From NCBI RefSeq assembly GCF_026262505.1, contig NC_067207.1, positions 18,382,082-18,446,081 on the forward strand: a stretch of DNA of 64,000 bases, in the 5' to 3' direction. The notes beneath the pieces were generated by a model. It searched no databases. It worked only from the letters and a program-made list of their open reading frames with translations, and was not told the DNA's origin. The position numbers were made by a program, and so were the translations under genes. Shown here one piece after another: positions 12,898 to 24,335 of this stretch. How positions within the stretch are numbered: the stretch's first letter is position 1; each line of letters begins with the position of its first letter. Origin of the DNA: Trichomonas vaginalis G3. Its lineage: Eukaryota > Parabasalia > Trichomonadida > Trichomonadidae.

Positions 12898-12989
12898 TTA
12901 TATAAAAATAAAATAAAAATAAACTTAAAAATAAATGATATCACCACCCTCACACGTATGAAAACATAGCACAAAAATAAGTTTAGGGT

Positions 12990-13020
12990 AGATGGTTAGA
13001 TCTAACCTCATTTCTACCCT
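12990..13020. repeat. Palindromic module with AGATCT core, outermost left copy
   Basis: GGGTAGA and TCTACCC arms enclose GGTTAGATCTAACC. This copy sits just past the 3' end of the 94-residue ORF and is separated by kilobases from the cluster at 17.4-21.7 kb. Its mirror copy is near 29140-29180. Confidence 0.75.
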
Positions 13021-13035
13021 GTTGAATTCATTGCT

Positions 13036-13320
13036 TTATTCCTCACTGTCGTCTGCTTTCTCCAACTCTTCTAACTTCTTCTTAAGTTCAGCAATGTTGT
13101 CCTCATGAAGTTTAATCTTCCTTAATATACCTTCTTTATCTAATGGTTGCTTTATCTTTCTAAACTGAACTCTACCATCCTTCATAGTATGAATGTAAAA
13201 ACCTTCTGGAATAGTTCCTGATTTAATGTATTCTACCAAAAACTTTTGTTTCATTGCTTCAGTGACTTTATTTGTCATTTCAATCAAAGGTGAAGCTAGC
13301 ACAGCGATAATGGATTTCAT
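13036..13320 (-). CDS. 94-residue coiled-coil protein of the palindromic element, left copy
   Basis: Not recognised as a named family. Residues 1-50 form a compact region (MKSIIAVLASPLIEMTNKVT at the start). Residues about 60-94 are a charged heptad-like helix (DKEGILRKIKLHEDNIAELK and on), a likely coiled coil with an acidic end. The mirror copy at 28836-29120 is identical in translation. Upstream is a spacer of more than 600 bp with short repeats containing CTAGGGACAGAGACCATGGC-like blocks. A palindromic AGATCT module follows the stop codon. A dimerising accessory protein of the element is plausible, not shown. Confidence 0.55.
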   Translation of the reverse strand: MKSIIAVLASPLIEMTNKVTEAMKQKFLVEYIKSGTIPEGFYIHTMKDGRVQFRKIKQPLDKEGILRKIKLHEDNIAELKKKLEELEKADDSEE

Positions 13321-13985
13321 GACTTTTTAGTATTTCATGCAATCTTAACAGATAGCCTTACAAGTACTTCCAGTGTCCCTAGCTGTCCCTCCTTTTTATA
13401 TAACTCCATGACATTTATAATCTCGCGAAACTTAACAGGTAGCATAACAGATTAAAATCAGATGAGGTTTTGAACCAAAATTTCTAAGCAACGTTGTCAA
13501 GGATTTTGAGGAACTAGGGACAGAGTGTGGCAAAGTCCAAGATTTAATTTATCTTCATCTGTTTCATCAGCTATCTCATCTAATATGCCAATATTTTATT
13601 CATAACTCGTGGCAAACTCACTAACTTTCATTATGTTCATCTGCATGCTTCATCTGATAGAAAGTATGACTTTCATTAACTCTGTGAGATAATGAAAACT
13701 ACTAGGGACAGAGACCATGGCAAAGTTTATGACTTTCATTATTTCCAGAACTTAATGAAAACTACTAGGGACAGAGACCATGGCAAAGTTCATGATTTAA
13801 TTTATTCTCTCACTAACAACAACCACAAACTCCAACACTAACGACAAGTACTAACCTCAGCACAAATGACAAACACTAACAACAAACACAAACTCCAACA
13901 CTAACATCAAGTACTAACTCCAACACAAATGACAAACACTAACAACAAACACAAACTCCAACACTAACGACAAAAATAAATGTCC
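13321..13985. repeat. Noncoding spacer with short direct repeats, left arm
   Basis: It contains two or three copies of a block around ACTAGGGACAGAGACCATGG and several copies of CAACACTAACGACAA-like units. The mirror image is at 28171-28835. No ORF. It lies between the small coiled-coil gene and the helicase and may hold their promoters. Confidence 0.6.
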
Positions 13986-16622
13986 TCACTTCTTAACAAA
14001 GTAATATGTGCTTCTTACACCACCATAGCTCAAACGTTTCTTTTCAAACATCGATTGAAACTTATTTTGAGCCATTGGTTTTAGTCTCTTTTTCTTCAAA
14101 TACGCCAAGAAATCTTCTTCACATCTTTTCACTTCATAGCCTTCTTTAAACTCCTCCTTGTTAAGTTCTATGAAATCCTTTATCTCATTCTTTGTTGCAA
14201 TGGCTTCTTCACGAACGACATCGTGAACGACCTCCTCACTGTTCTCGTGTATGACCTCCTCACTGTTCTCATGAACTATTTCAACACTGTTCTCATGTAT
14301 GACCTCCTCACTGTTCTCATGAACTATTTCATCACTGTTCTCATGTATGACCTCCTCACTGTTCTCATGAACTATTTCAACACTGTTCTCATGAACGACC
14401 TCCTTACTGTCTTTCATAAGCGTTTCAAAGTCTCTTTTACTCATTACTTCAATCTCATGCTGTTCACAGTAGTACTTAAACTCACTGTATATGTCTTTGT
14501 TGTATGTTATATTGCTTCCCATGTACTCCATGAATTTTTCAAGCACTTCCTCATAATTCACTGTTTCTTTCTTTCCACGACCTTCTAATATCATACTTGC
14601 TTCGTAAATATAACTTCTTGCAGAACCGTCTCGCTTTCTACTTCTCTTCACAAATTCTCTCATCTTACCACCAAATACATTTGAACTACATGCAAAGAAT
14701 TCATTCTCCTTCGCAAATTCTTTATATCTTCTGTAGCACTCTGTACAATTCCATCCGGATACAAACTTTTCATAGAACTCCTCGTAAAACATTTGGTAAG
14801 GTGTTTTGTTCATTTCGATGAGTTCTTGTTTAGCCCTGGTGAATGGTATCTTCCTTACATCAAATTCACTTAAATCTTTCTTCATGAAGTCCGTCAGTAA
14901 GTTTGAATAAAACTCTTCATTAAAGCTTTCAATGAGATTTGAGAAATATTCGTAATTTCCTTTGTATCTGCTGCTTACGTCAATGACAACAAATCTTCTG
15001 TCGTCTTTGTCAATCTTTACTGAGTTGAAGTTGTTAGATATCATGATGATATTACAAACATTCTCTATCTTTCTTACTGGCTGACACTTCTGATTTAAGT
15101 CCAACTGAGTCTCTGTTACTATTGACTTTAGTGCGTCGTGGTTCATGACCTTAGACGTATCGCATGAGCTTAGTTCATTGCATACGATGAGCTTCATGTT
15201 CTCAATAGCAGCATTGAATCTACCAACCACATTCTCTATTGCCGTTATATTATTGTTGGCGTACTTGCTAATGAGCTCGCATAGAACATTACTAAGTACA
15301 TTCTTACCAGTTCCTTGCTTTCCTATTAACAAAAGTACTGTTCCAGTCTTTCCACAAGGATTTGAACGATGTAGGCGAACCAGTTCAAAACATACTCATA
15401 AAGCTCTTCATCCTCATTACATATGACATCGTGAACATGTTTCAAATATCCTTCAATAATGCTTTCATCTACTTCATTCAGTACCTCATACTCATATCCT
15501 CTGAAATAGCTGTAAATGTCATCTCTTTCGTCAAAGAATCTCATGCCTGACTTCATAAGATAGTTCTTGTTCTGACCCGCTTCATAAATCATCAGTGCGT
15601 TCACATCCTTCTCTTCAATACGTCCTACATAAACACTCTTCATGAGCTTATTGAATTCCTTGCTATCTACTGACACAAGTGTTGTTGTGTCTCGTATTCC
15701 ATCATAACCTTTCACTAGATATGTCATACGTGCTCCGTCAATAACGACAACACATCTTCTTAAGTCATTTATAACACTAGCTATGTCAATACCTTCTTCA
15801 CTCATGTACTTATTTCTCCTCAAGTCCTTTAGTGTGAAAGTGTCTCTAAGTTCTATTTCAAGCAATTCATTTACACATCCTTTACAATACTTCTCTATAA
15901 AATATTTCTGTCGTTCTTTACTAAGTTTCTTAACAGCTCTGAAGAAACATGTGTTTTGACTCAAACATCCTTCACAACTTCTCTCATTCATTCCTAGTTC
16001 TTTCATGTCATTATCTTCAACCTCTATGGTCTCATTGACTAAGGTCAAAGGGTTCTTAGTCATTGCTGGTCTTATCTGAAACAATGTTTGTGCAACAGGT
16101 TTAACTAGTTCAGCAACGTCCTTCCTTAATATGAATAGCTGTTTCCACTCATCTTTGCTAACAGTTCTTTCATAACCACTGACAGTAATGATTTCATTTA
16201 CTGACCTTAGACACTTATGTTCTATCATTTGTATTGCTTTTGTGTAAGGCTTTCGTGAGCATAGGTTGTATATGTCATTCCTGCAATGTTCATTCATGCC
16301 AATAGTACTAAATCCTTTCTTTGCTGTTGAGTGCATAATATCCATTAGTTCCTGTGTTCGTATTGCTGTCTCATAAAATACAAACAAGACCTTTGTCATC
16401 TATGATGTACTTACCGAAAACATTGCTTATATTCTTTAACCATGAAATAACATCCTCATTCATGCTGTCAAACATGAAGTAAGGTCTTACATACTCTTCA
16501 CTTATAAGATACTCCACAAAGTACTTGTTAAGCTCTATGTCCTCGTGAGCGATTTCATTAGGTTTGATATTAGTTCCTTTTGTCATTGCTGTCATGTACT
16601 TCACTCTCATAGTTCCTTTCAA
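13986..16622 (-). pseudogene. Primase/SF3-helicase of the virus-like element, left copy, broken
   Basis: Mirror copy of the gene at 25498-28170 and nearly identical to it. The open frame is interrupted; I count about two breaks. The helicase P-loop, the Walker B region and the C-terminal VHENSEEV-type repeat tract are all recognisable, with fewer units in the repeat tract than the right-hand copy. Because the other arm keeps an apparently whole copy, this looks like recent decay, although sequencing error cannot be excluded. Confidence 0.75.
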
Positions 16623-16710
16623 TAGCGTAAAAGTACTTCATTGTTTCATAACTGCTCTAAATTCTGTTCAAAATTCGTACAACATAACTTTTTAACATTA
16701 GTGAAAGAAC

Positions 16711-16875
16711 ATGAGCGAAACAACAACATCTAACATTACAGAAGAAGTCAATGACAATGCCGATGAAAACATTACAGAAGGAGCTAGTGAAAATATTGAC
16801 GAGTTCAGTGAGGAAGAAGATATTGAGGACGTCAATGAGAACGTTAGTGGGAACAAACTCAATGGGAAACATTGA
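16711..16875 (+). CDS. Short acidic ORF beside the HNH gene, left copy
   Basis: An ATG frame of 54 residues, very rich in E, D, N and T (MSETTTSNITEEVNDNADEN at the start), overlapping the start of the HNH frame in a different frame. It may be a small acidic protein of the element or the N-terminal region of something larger. The mirror copy at 25221-25397 has a different C-terminus. Confidence 0.35.
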   Translation: MSETTTSNITEEVNDNADENITEGASENIDEFSEEEDIEDVNENVSGNKLNGKH

Positions 16876-17308
16876 GCTTAGTTTAAACAACAAAACACAT
16901 TTAAAGCATAGAATTATTGCAGAACAGTGGATTGAAAATCCAAACAATTTGAAAGAAATAGACCATATAAATCATGATAGAACGGACAACAGAATCTCAA
17001 ACCTTCGTTGGTGTTCTAAATCTGAAAACAATAGAAATAAAAGCAAGTATGGCGATATAGTTTATGAGTTCGTTGATGAAATATCTGACGAAGCTGTTGA
17101 AATAACAGATTATGGTAAGCATTCGTTTGAGTTCTACTACTATGTTGAGAATGAGGACGCATTCTATTATTATACAGGTCTTAACTATCGAAAACTTCAT
17201 ATAAACTTTACAAAAACAGGTGCTGCTTATGTTTGTATGATAGATACAGAAAACAAGAGAGTAATCTTATGCATAAACAAATTCAAACGCTTGTACGGCT
17301 TCATGTAG
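16862..17308 (+). CDS. HNH endonuclease, left copy
   Basis: 148 residues. The HNH core lies at about residues 16-55: LKHRIIAEQWI, then EIDHINHDRTDNRISNLRWC, then SKSENNRNK. It has the D-H-I-N-H-D-x-x-x-D-N-R-x-x-N-L pattern of HNH_3-type homing endonucleases, which cut DNA with a single metal ion. The C-terminal half (about 60-148) is rich in tyrosine and unrecognised. The mirror copy at 24799-25245 has the same translation. HNH genes of this type are common passengers of phages and large DNA viruses. Here it is divergent from the helicase gene, sharing a short intergenic region that could carry both promoters. A role in target cutting or element spread is inference. Confidence 0.8.
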   Translation: MGNIELSLNNKTHLKHRIIAEQWIENPNNLKEIDHINHDRTDNRISNLRWCSKSENNRNKSKYGDIVYEFVDEISDEAVEITDYGKHSFEFYYYVENEDAFYYYTGLNYRKLHINFTKTGAAYVCMIDTENKRVILCINKFKRLYGFM

Positions 17309-17771
17309 GACAAACATTATTTTTCAACACTAACGCCAACACGTAGGACAAACATTCATGACTAACATTACTGTATAACATAAATGATTTGTCATGATTT
17401 CATCGTTTATGTTTTGTCGAAACTTCTTCATCGTAATGAACGTAAATGACCCAAAAATAATGTTTAGGTGAAGAGGTGAGATCTAACCTCTTTTCTCACC
17501 TCATTGAATTTTCATGATTTCTTCATCGTAATGAGCGTTTATGCTTTGTCATGATTTCTTCGTTTATGTTTTGTCAAGACTTCTTCATCGTAATGAACGT
17601 ATATGTTTTGTCATGATTTCATCGTATATGTTTTGTCAAACATGAGCGTTTATGCTTTGTCATGATTTCTTCGTTTATGTTTTGTCAAGACTTCATCGTA
17701 ATGAACGTAAATGACCCAAAAATAATGTTTATATTAGAATGTTAGATCTAACACCTTTTCTAACATGTTTT

Positions 17772-17921
17772 CTACCCTCTTGAATTTTCATACGGAATCT
17801 CTTCTCTCGGTTTTCCGAGGGAAGCAATCATATGAGGAAATTCTTCTAAAATTTCTTTTATCTGTTGGTTTTCAAACCAATGATATGCTTGCTTTGTAGA
17901 ACGAAGAGTATTATAAGGCAT
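17772..17921 (-). CDS. Short ORF of the palindromic element, left copy
   Basis: 49 residues from the first ATG, beginning MPYNTLRSTKQAYHWFENQQ; not recognised. The mirror copy is at 24186-24335. Next to it, in the opposite direction, runs a frame of about 60 residues (IHPDLVHFVVEFSK near its end). The two may be remnants of one or two small genes. Confidence 0.3.
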   Translation of the reverse strand: MPYNTLRSTKQAYHWFENQQIKEILEEFPHMIASLGKPREEIPYENSRG

Positions 17922-18162
17922 TTTGTGAAGAATATAGCAATCGCCTGAATTCAGACGCTTTTTATACAAAATTCACGCAGGAAAATTCTTGAGTTTTGGT
18001 TGAAAGAATACGGTCAAGCCAAAGTGGCTCGACCTCAAAACAAACATTTTATGAGCTTACTAAGGAACTTATGAATGAATTCAAAGGTATTTGCATACAT
18101 CCTGACCTCGTTCATTTTGTTGTTGAATTCAGCAAAAATAATGTTTAGGGTAGATGGTTTTT

Positions 18163-18490
18163 AGGTGTCACTACGTCACCATGTCACCAGGTCATTTAAC
18201 TTCTCTGAAAAAATGTGACAACATGACATTTTGACAACATCACAGGAGGAAGCAGTTATGAATTATTTTTGAAGAACTGAAGGTGTCACCATGTCACCAT
18301 GTCACCAGGTCATTTAACTTCTCTGAAAAAATGTGACAACATGACATTTTGACAACATCACAGGAGGAAGGCAGTTATGAATTATTTTTGAAGAACTGAA
18401 GGTGTCACCATGTCACCATGTCACCATGTCACCAGGTCATTTAACTTCTCTGAAAAAATGTGACAACATGACATTTTGACAACATCACAG
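18163..18490. repeat. 119-bp tandem repeat, about three copies, left arm
   Basis: Copies start at 18163, 18282 and 18401. Each begins with runs of CACCATGTCAC (a 9-bp sub-repeat present in varying number) followed by AGGTCATTTAACTTCTCTG. The inverted copy in the right arm is about 23615-23940. Confidence 0.75.
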
Positions 18491-19028
18491 GAAATAAATG
18501 TTTACGTTAATGTTTTGTCATGATTTCATCGTACATGTTTTGTCATGATTTCATCGTAAATGATTTGTCATGACTTCATCGTACATGTTTTGTCAAGACT
18601 TCTTCATCGTAATAACGTACATGTTTTGTCATGATTTCTTCATCGTAAATTTTGTCATGATTTCTTCGTTTATGATTTGTCAAGACTTCTTCATCGTAAT
18701 GAACGTAAATGTTTTGTCATGATTTCTTCATCGTAATGAACGTAAATGTTTTGTCAAGACTTCTTCATCGTAATGAGTGTAAATCAGACAAAAATATATT
18801 TTAGGTGAAGAGGTGAGATCTAACCTCTTTTCTCACCTCTTTTCTCACCTCATTGAATTTTCATGACTTCTTCGTATATGTTTTGTCAAAACAACGTAAA
18901 TGTTTTGTCATGATTTCATCGTAAATGTTTTGTCATGATTTCTTCATCGTAATGAGCGTAAATGATCCAAAAATAATGTTTAGGGTAGATGGTTAGATCT
19001 AACCTCATTTCTACCCTCATTTCTACCC

Positions 19029-19245
19029 TCAGCCGCTAAGCGGCGAGACCCAAAGGGTCTTGAATTTTCATACGGAATCTCTTCGTAAATGTTTTGTCAA
19101 GACTTCTTCATCGTAATGAGCGTATATTCTTTGTCAAACATGAACGTAAATGATCCAAAAATAATGTTTAGGGTAGATGGTTAGATCTAACCTCATTTCT
19201 ACCCTCATTTCTACCCTCAGCCGCTAAGCGGCGAGACCCAAAGGG
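19029..19245. repeat. Paired mini-hairpins beside palindromic modules
   Basis: At about 19029-19060 and 19213-19245, GCCGCTAAGCGGC and AGACCCAAAGGGTCT stand back to back right after an AGATCT module. Both are perfect short hairpins and GC-rich in AT-rich surroundings. Mirror copies are near 22845-22877 and 23034-23067. Confidence 0.7.
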
Positions 19246-20236
19246 TCTTGAATTTTCATACGGAATCTCTTCGTATATGTTTTGTCATGATTTCTTCATC
19301 GTATATGTTTTGTCATGACTTCTTCGTAATGAACGTATATGTTTTGTCAAGACTTCTTCATCGTAATGAACGTAAATGATCCAAAAATAATGTTTAGGGT
19401 AGATGGTTAGATCTAACCTCATTTCTACCCTCATTTCTACCCTCATGAATTTTCATGATTTCTTCGTAAATGATTTGTCAAACATGAGCGTAAATGTTTT
19501 GTCATGATTTCTTCATCGTACATGTTTTGTCGAAACTTCATCGTACATGTTTTGTCATGATTTCTTCGTAAATGATTTGTCGAAACTTCTTCATCGTAAT
19601 GAGTGTATATTCTTTGTCAAACATGAGCGTAAATGTTTTGTCAAGACTTCTTCATCGTAAATGTTTTGTCAAGACTTCTTCATCGTAATGAACGTATATG
19701 CTTTGTCGAAACTTCATCGTATATGTTTTGTCATGATTTCTTCGTAAATGATTTGTCGAAACTTCTTCATCGTAATGAGCGTATATTCTTTGTCAAACAT
19801 GAGCGTAAATGTTTTGTCAAGACTTCTTCATCGTAAATGTTTTGTCATGATTTCTTCATCGTAATGAGCGTATATGCTTTGTCATCATGAGCGTAAATGA
19901 TCCAAAAATAATGTTTAGGGTAGATGGTTAGATCTAACCTCATTTCTACCCTCATTTCTACCCTCATGAATTTTCATACGGAATCTCTTCGTAAATGTTT
20001 TGTCATGATTTCTTCATCGTAATGAGCGTAAATGTTTTGTCATCATGAGCGTAAATGATCCAAAAATAATGTTTAGGGTAGATGGTTAGATCTAACCTCA
20101 TTTCTACCCTCATGAATTTTCATACGGAATCTCTTCGTAAATGTTTTGTCATGATTTCTTCATCGTAATGAGTGTAAATGTTTTGTCGAAACTTCATCGT
20201 AAATGTTTTGTCATGATTTCATCGTAATGAGCGTAA

Positions 20237-21699
20237 ATGTTTTGTCATCATGAGCGTAAATGTTTTGTCATGACTTCTTCATCGTATATGTTTTGTCATG
20301 ATTTCTTCATCGTAAATGTTTTGTCAAGACTTCTTCATCGTAATGAGCGTAAATGTTTTGTCATGACTTCTTCATCGTATATGTTTTGTCATGATTTCTT
20401 CATCGTAAATGTTTTGTCAAGACTTCTTCATCGTAATGAGTGTAAATGTTTTGTCAAACATGAACGTAAATGATCCAAAAATAATGTTTAGGGTAGATGG
20501 TTAGATCTAACCTCATTTCTACCCTCATGAATTTTCATACGGAATCTCTTTGTAAATGTTTTGTCATGATTTCTTCATCGTAATGAGCGTAAATGACCCA
20601 AAAATAATGTTTAGGTGAAGTGGTGAGATCTCACCTCTTTTCTCACCTCTTTTCTCACCTCATGAATTTTCATGACTTCTTCATCGTAATGAGCGTAAAT
20701 GATTTGTCATGATTTCATCGTTTATGTTTTGTCATGATTTCTTCGTTTATGCTTTGTCAAACATGAGCGTAAATGTTTTGTCATGACTTCTTCATCGTAA
20801 TGAGCGTATATGCTTTGTCATGATTTCATCGTATATGCTTTGTCGAAACTTCTTCATCGTAATGAGCGTATATGTTTTGTCATGATTTCTTCATCGTAAT
20901 GAGTGTAAATGTTTTGTCGAAACTTCATCGTAAATGTTTTGTCATGATTTCATCGTAATGAGCGTAAATGTTTTGTCATCATGAGCGTAAATGTTTTGTC
21001 ATGACTTCTTCATCGTATATGTTTTGTCATGATTTCTTCATCGTAAATGTTTTGTCAAGACTTCTTCATCGTAATGAGCGTAAATGTTTTGTCATGACTT
21101 CTTCATCGTATATGTTTTGTCATGATTTCTTCATCGTAAATGTTTTGTCAAGACTTCTTCATCGTAATGAGTGTAAATGTTTTGTCAAACATGAACGTAA
21201 ATGATCCAAAAATAATGTTTAGGGTAGATGGTTAGATCTAACCTCATTTCTACCCTCATGAATTTTCATACGGAATCTCTTTGTAAATGTTTTGTCATGA
21301 TTTCTTCATCGTAATGAGCGTAAATGACCCAAAAATAATGTTTAGGTGAAGTGGTGAGATCTCACCTCTTTTCTCACCTCTTTTCTCACCTCATGAATTT
21401 TCATGACTTCTTCATCGTAATGAGCGTAAATGATTTGTCATGATTTCATCGTTTATGTTTTGTCATGATTTCTTCGTTTATGCTTTGTCAAACATGAGCG
21501 TAAATGTTTTGTCATGACTTCTTCATCGTAATGAGCGTATATGCTTTGTCATGATTTCATCGTATATGCTTTGTCGAAACTTCTTCATCGTAATGAGCGT
21601 ATATGTTTTGTCATGACTTCATCGTAATGAGCGTAAATGACCCAAAAATAATGTTTATGTTAGAATGTTAGATCTAACACCTTTTCTAACATGTTTTCT
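20237..21699. repeat. 731-bp tandem duplication private to the left arm
   Basis: The segment starting at 20237 is repeated starting at 20968, with the same order of short motifs and modules. The right arm has only one equivalent. This explains part of the roughly 1.5-kb length difference between the arms. Confidence 0.75.
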
Positions 21700-21724
21700 A
21701 ACATGGAGGATTTCATTAGATATA

Positions 21725-21968
21725 AATATTATTTGGTGAAAGTATCCTAAAAATATTTGATGGACTTTAACTAAAATAATGTTTAGGGAAGAATGTTTAT
21801 ATCAGATGAAACAGTAAAGTATTATATCTATTAAATCGTCTATGATGTAATTGTGTATAGAATGAAATGAAGGAAGAATATTTATATCTAATGAAACAGT
21901 AAAGTATTATATCTATTAAATCGTCTATGATGTAAATTGTGTATAGAATGAAATGAAGGAAGAATGTG
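21725..21968. repeat. Central spacer of the giant palindrome with 85-bp repeats
   Basis: About 244 bp between the arms. It contains just over two copies of an 85-86-bp unit starting GGAAGAAT (21787, 21872, partial at 21958) with TATATCTAATGAAACAGTAA inside. No ORF. It is the only part of the element without a mirror image. Confidence 0.8.
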
Positions 21969-23953
21969 TATATCTAATGAAATCCTCCATGTTAGAAAAC
22001 ATGTTAGAAAAGGTGTTAGATCTAACATTCTAACATAAACATTATTTTTGGGTCATTTACGCTCATTACGATGAAGTCATGACAAAACATATACGCTCAT
22101 TACGATGAAGAAGTTTCGACAAATCATTTACGAAGAAGTTTCGACAAATCATTTACGAAGAAGTCATGACAAAACATATACGTTTAGTTTCGATGAAGAA
22201 GTCATGACAAAACATGAGGTGAGAAAACATGTTAGAAAAGGTGTTAGATCTAACATTCTAACATAAACATTATTTTTGGGTCATTTACGCTCATTACGAT
22301 GAAGTCATGACAAAACATATACGCTCATTACGATGAAGAAGTTTCGACAAAGCATATACGATGAAATCATGACAAAGCATATACGCTCATTACGATGAAG
22401 AAGTCATGACAAAACATTTACGCTCATGTTTGACAAAGCATAAACGAAGAAATCATGACAAAACATAAACGATGAAATCATGACAAATCATTTACGCTCA
22501 TTACGATGAAGAAGTCATGAAAATTCATGAGGTGAGAAAAGAGGTGAGAAAAGAGGTGAGATCTCACCACTTCACCTAAACATTATTTTTGGGTCATTTA
22601 CGCTCATTACGATGAAGAAATCATGACAAAACATTTACGAAGAGATTCCGTATGAAAATTCATGAGGGTAGAAATGAGGTTAGATCTAACCATCTACCCT
22701 AAACATTATTTTTGGATCATTTACGTTCATTACGATGAAGAAGTCTTGACAAAACATATACGTTCATTACGAAGAAGTCATGACAAAACATATACGATGA
22801 AGAAATCATGACAAAACATATACGAAGAGATTCCGTATGAAAATTCAAGACCCTTTGGGTCTCGCCGCTTAGCGGCTGAGGGTAGAAATGAGGGTAGAAA
22901 TGAGGTTAGATCTAACCATCTACCCTAAACATTATTTTTGGATCATTTACGTTCATGTTTGACAAAGAATATACGCTCATTACGATGAAGAAGTCTTGAC
23001 AAAACATTTACGAAGAGATTCCGTATGAAAATTCAAGACCCTTTGGGTCTCGCCGCTTAGCGGCTGAGGGTAGAAATGAGGGTAGAAATGAGGTTAGATC
23101 TAACCATCTACCCTAAACATTATTTTTGGATCATTTACGCTCATTACGATGAAGAAATCATGACAAAACATTTACGATGAAATCATGACAAAACATTTAC
23201 GTTCATGTTTGACAAAACATATACGAAGAAGTCATGAAAATTCAATGAGGTGAGAAAAGAGGTGAGAAAAGAGGTTAGATCTCACCTCTTCACCTAAAAT
23301 ATATTTTTGTCTGATTTACACTCATTACGATGAAGAAGTCTTGACAAAACATTTACGTTCATTACGATGAAGAAATCATGACAAAACATTTACGTTCATT
23401 ACGATGAAGAAGTCTTGACAAATCATAAACGAAGAAATCATGACAAAACATTTACGATGAAGAAATCATGACAAAACATGTACGTTCATTACGATGAAGA
23501 AGTCTTGACAAAACATGTACGATGAAGTCATGACAAATCATTTACGATGAAATCATGACAAAACATGTACGATGAAATCATGACAAAACATTAACGTAAA
23601 CATTTATTTCCTGTGATGTTGTCAAAATGTCATGTTGTCACATTTTTTCAGAGAAGTTAAATGACCTGGTGACATGGTGACATGGTGACATGGTGACACC
23701 TTCAGTTCTTCAAAAATAATTCATAACTGCCTTCCTCCTGTGATGTTGTCAAAATGTCATGTTGTCACATTTTTTCAGAGAAGTTAAATGACCTGGTGAC
23801 ATGGTGACATGGTGACACCTTCAGTTCTTCAAAAATAATTCATAACTGCCTTCCTCCTGTGATGTTGTCAAAATGTCATGTTGTCACATTTTTTCAGAGA
23901 AGTTAAATGACCTGGTGACATGGTGACGTAGTGACACCTAAAAACCATCTACC

Positions 23954-24148
23954 CTAAACATTATTTTTGCTGAATTCAACAACAAAATGAACGAGGTCAG
24001 GATGTATGCAAATACCTTTGAATTCATTCATAAGTTCCTTAGTAAGCTCATAAAATGTTTGTTTTGAGGTCGAGCCACTTTTGGCTTGACCGTATTCTTT
24101 CAACCAAAACTCAAGAATTTTCCTGCGTGAATTTTGTATAAAAAGCAA
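23954..24148 (-). CDS. Short ORF of the palindromic element, right arm
   Basis: A frame of about 64 codons without an early ATG, containing LEFWLKEYGQAKSG and FKGICIHPDLVHFVVEFSK. Not recognised. It lies head-to-head with the 49-residue ORF at 24186-24335; the same pair exists inverted in the left arm near 17772-18150. It could be a decayed gene of the element. Confidence 0.25.
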   Translation of the reverse strand: MLFIQNSRRKILEFWLKEYGQAKSGSTSKQTFYELTKELMNEFKGICIHPDLVHFVVEFSKNNV

Positions 24149-24185
24149 CCGTCTGAATTCAGGCGATTGCTATATTCTTCACAAA

Positions 24186-24335
24186 ATGCCTTATAATACT
24201 CTTCGTTCTACAAAGCAAGCATATCATTGGTTTGAAAACCAACAGATAAAAGAAATTTTAGAAGAATTTCCTCATATGATTGCTTCCCTCGGAAAACCGA
24301 GAGAAGAGATTCCGTATGAAAATTCAAGAGGGTAG
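24186..24335 (+). CDS. Short ORF of the palindromic element, right copy
   Basis: 49 residues from an ATG to a TAG, same translation as the copy at 17772-17921. Not recognised; contains WFENQQIKEILEEFPHMI, a likely helix. Confidence 0.3.
   Translation: MPYNTLRSTKQAYHWFENQQIKEILEEFPHMIASLGKPREEIPYENSRG

Larger units (their letters stand above)
17309..21724. repeat. Left-arm short-repeat field with palindromic modules
   Basis: Dominated by a roughly 35-40-bp motif built from CGTAAATGTTTTGTC, ATGATTTCTTCAT and CGTAATGAG, in many shuffled orders. Every 150-300 bp it is punctuated by a palindromic module: CCAAAAATAATGTTTA, then an AGATCT-centred palindrome, then CATGAATTTTCATACGG. A larger direct duplication of 731 bp (about 20237-20967 repeated from 20968) lies only in this arm. 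At 18163-18490 there is a separate tandem repeat (period 119 bp, about three copies) beginning with GTCACCATGTCACC. Open frames at 19633, 20237 and 20968 only translate the repeat. A replication or packaging region is possible; nothing in the sequence proves it. Confidence 0.8.

Noticed and set aside
14223-14588. Plus-strand ORF opposite the helicase repeat tract (and its mirror at 27520-27933)
   Set aside because: Antisense shadow of the coding minisatellite, with no independent support.
19633-21204. ORFs of 67-78 codons in the repeat field (MFCHDFF-like translations)
   Set aside because: They consist only of the short repeat and are duplicated along with it.
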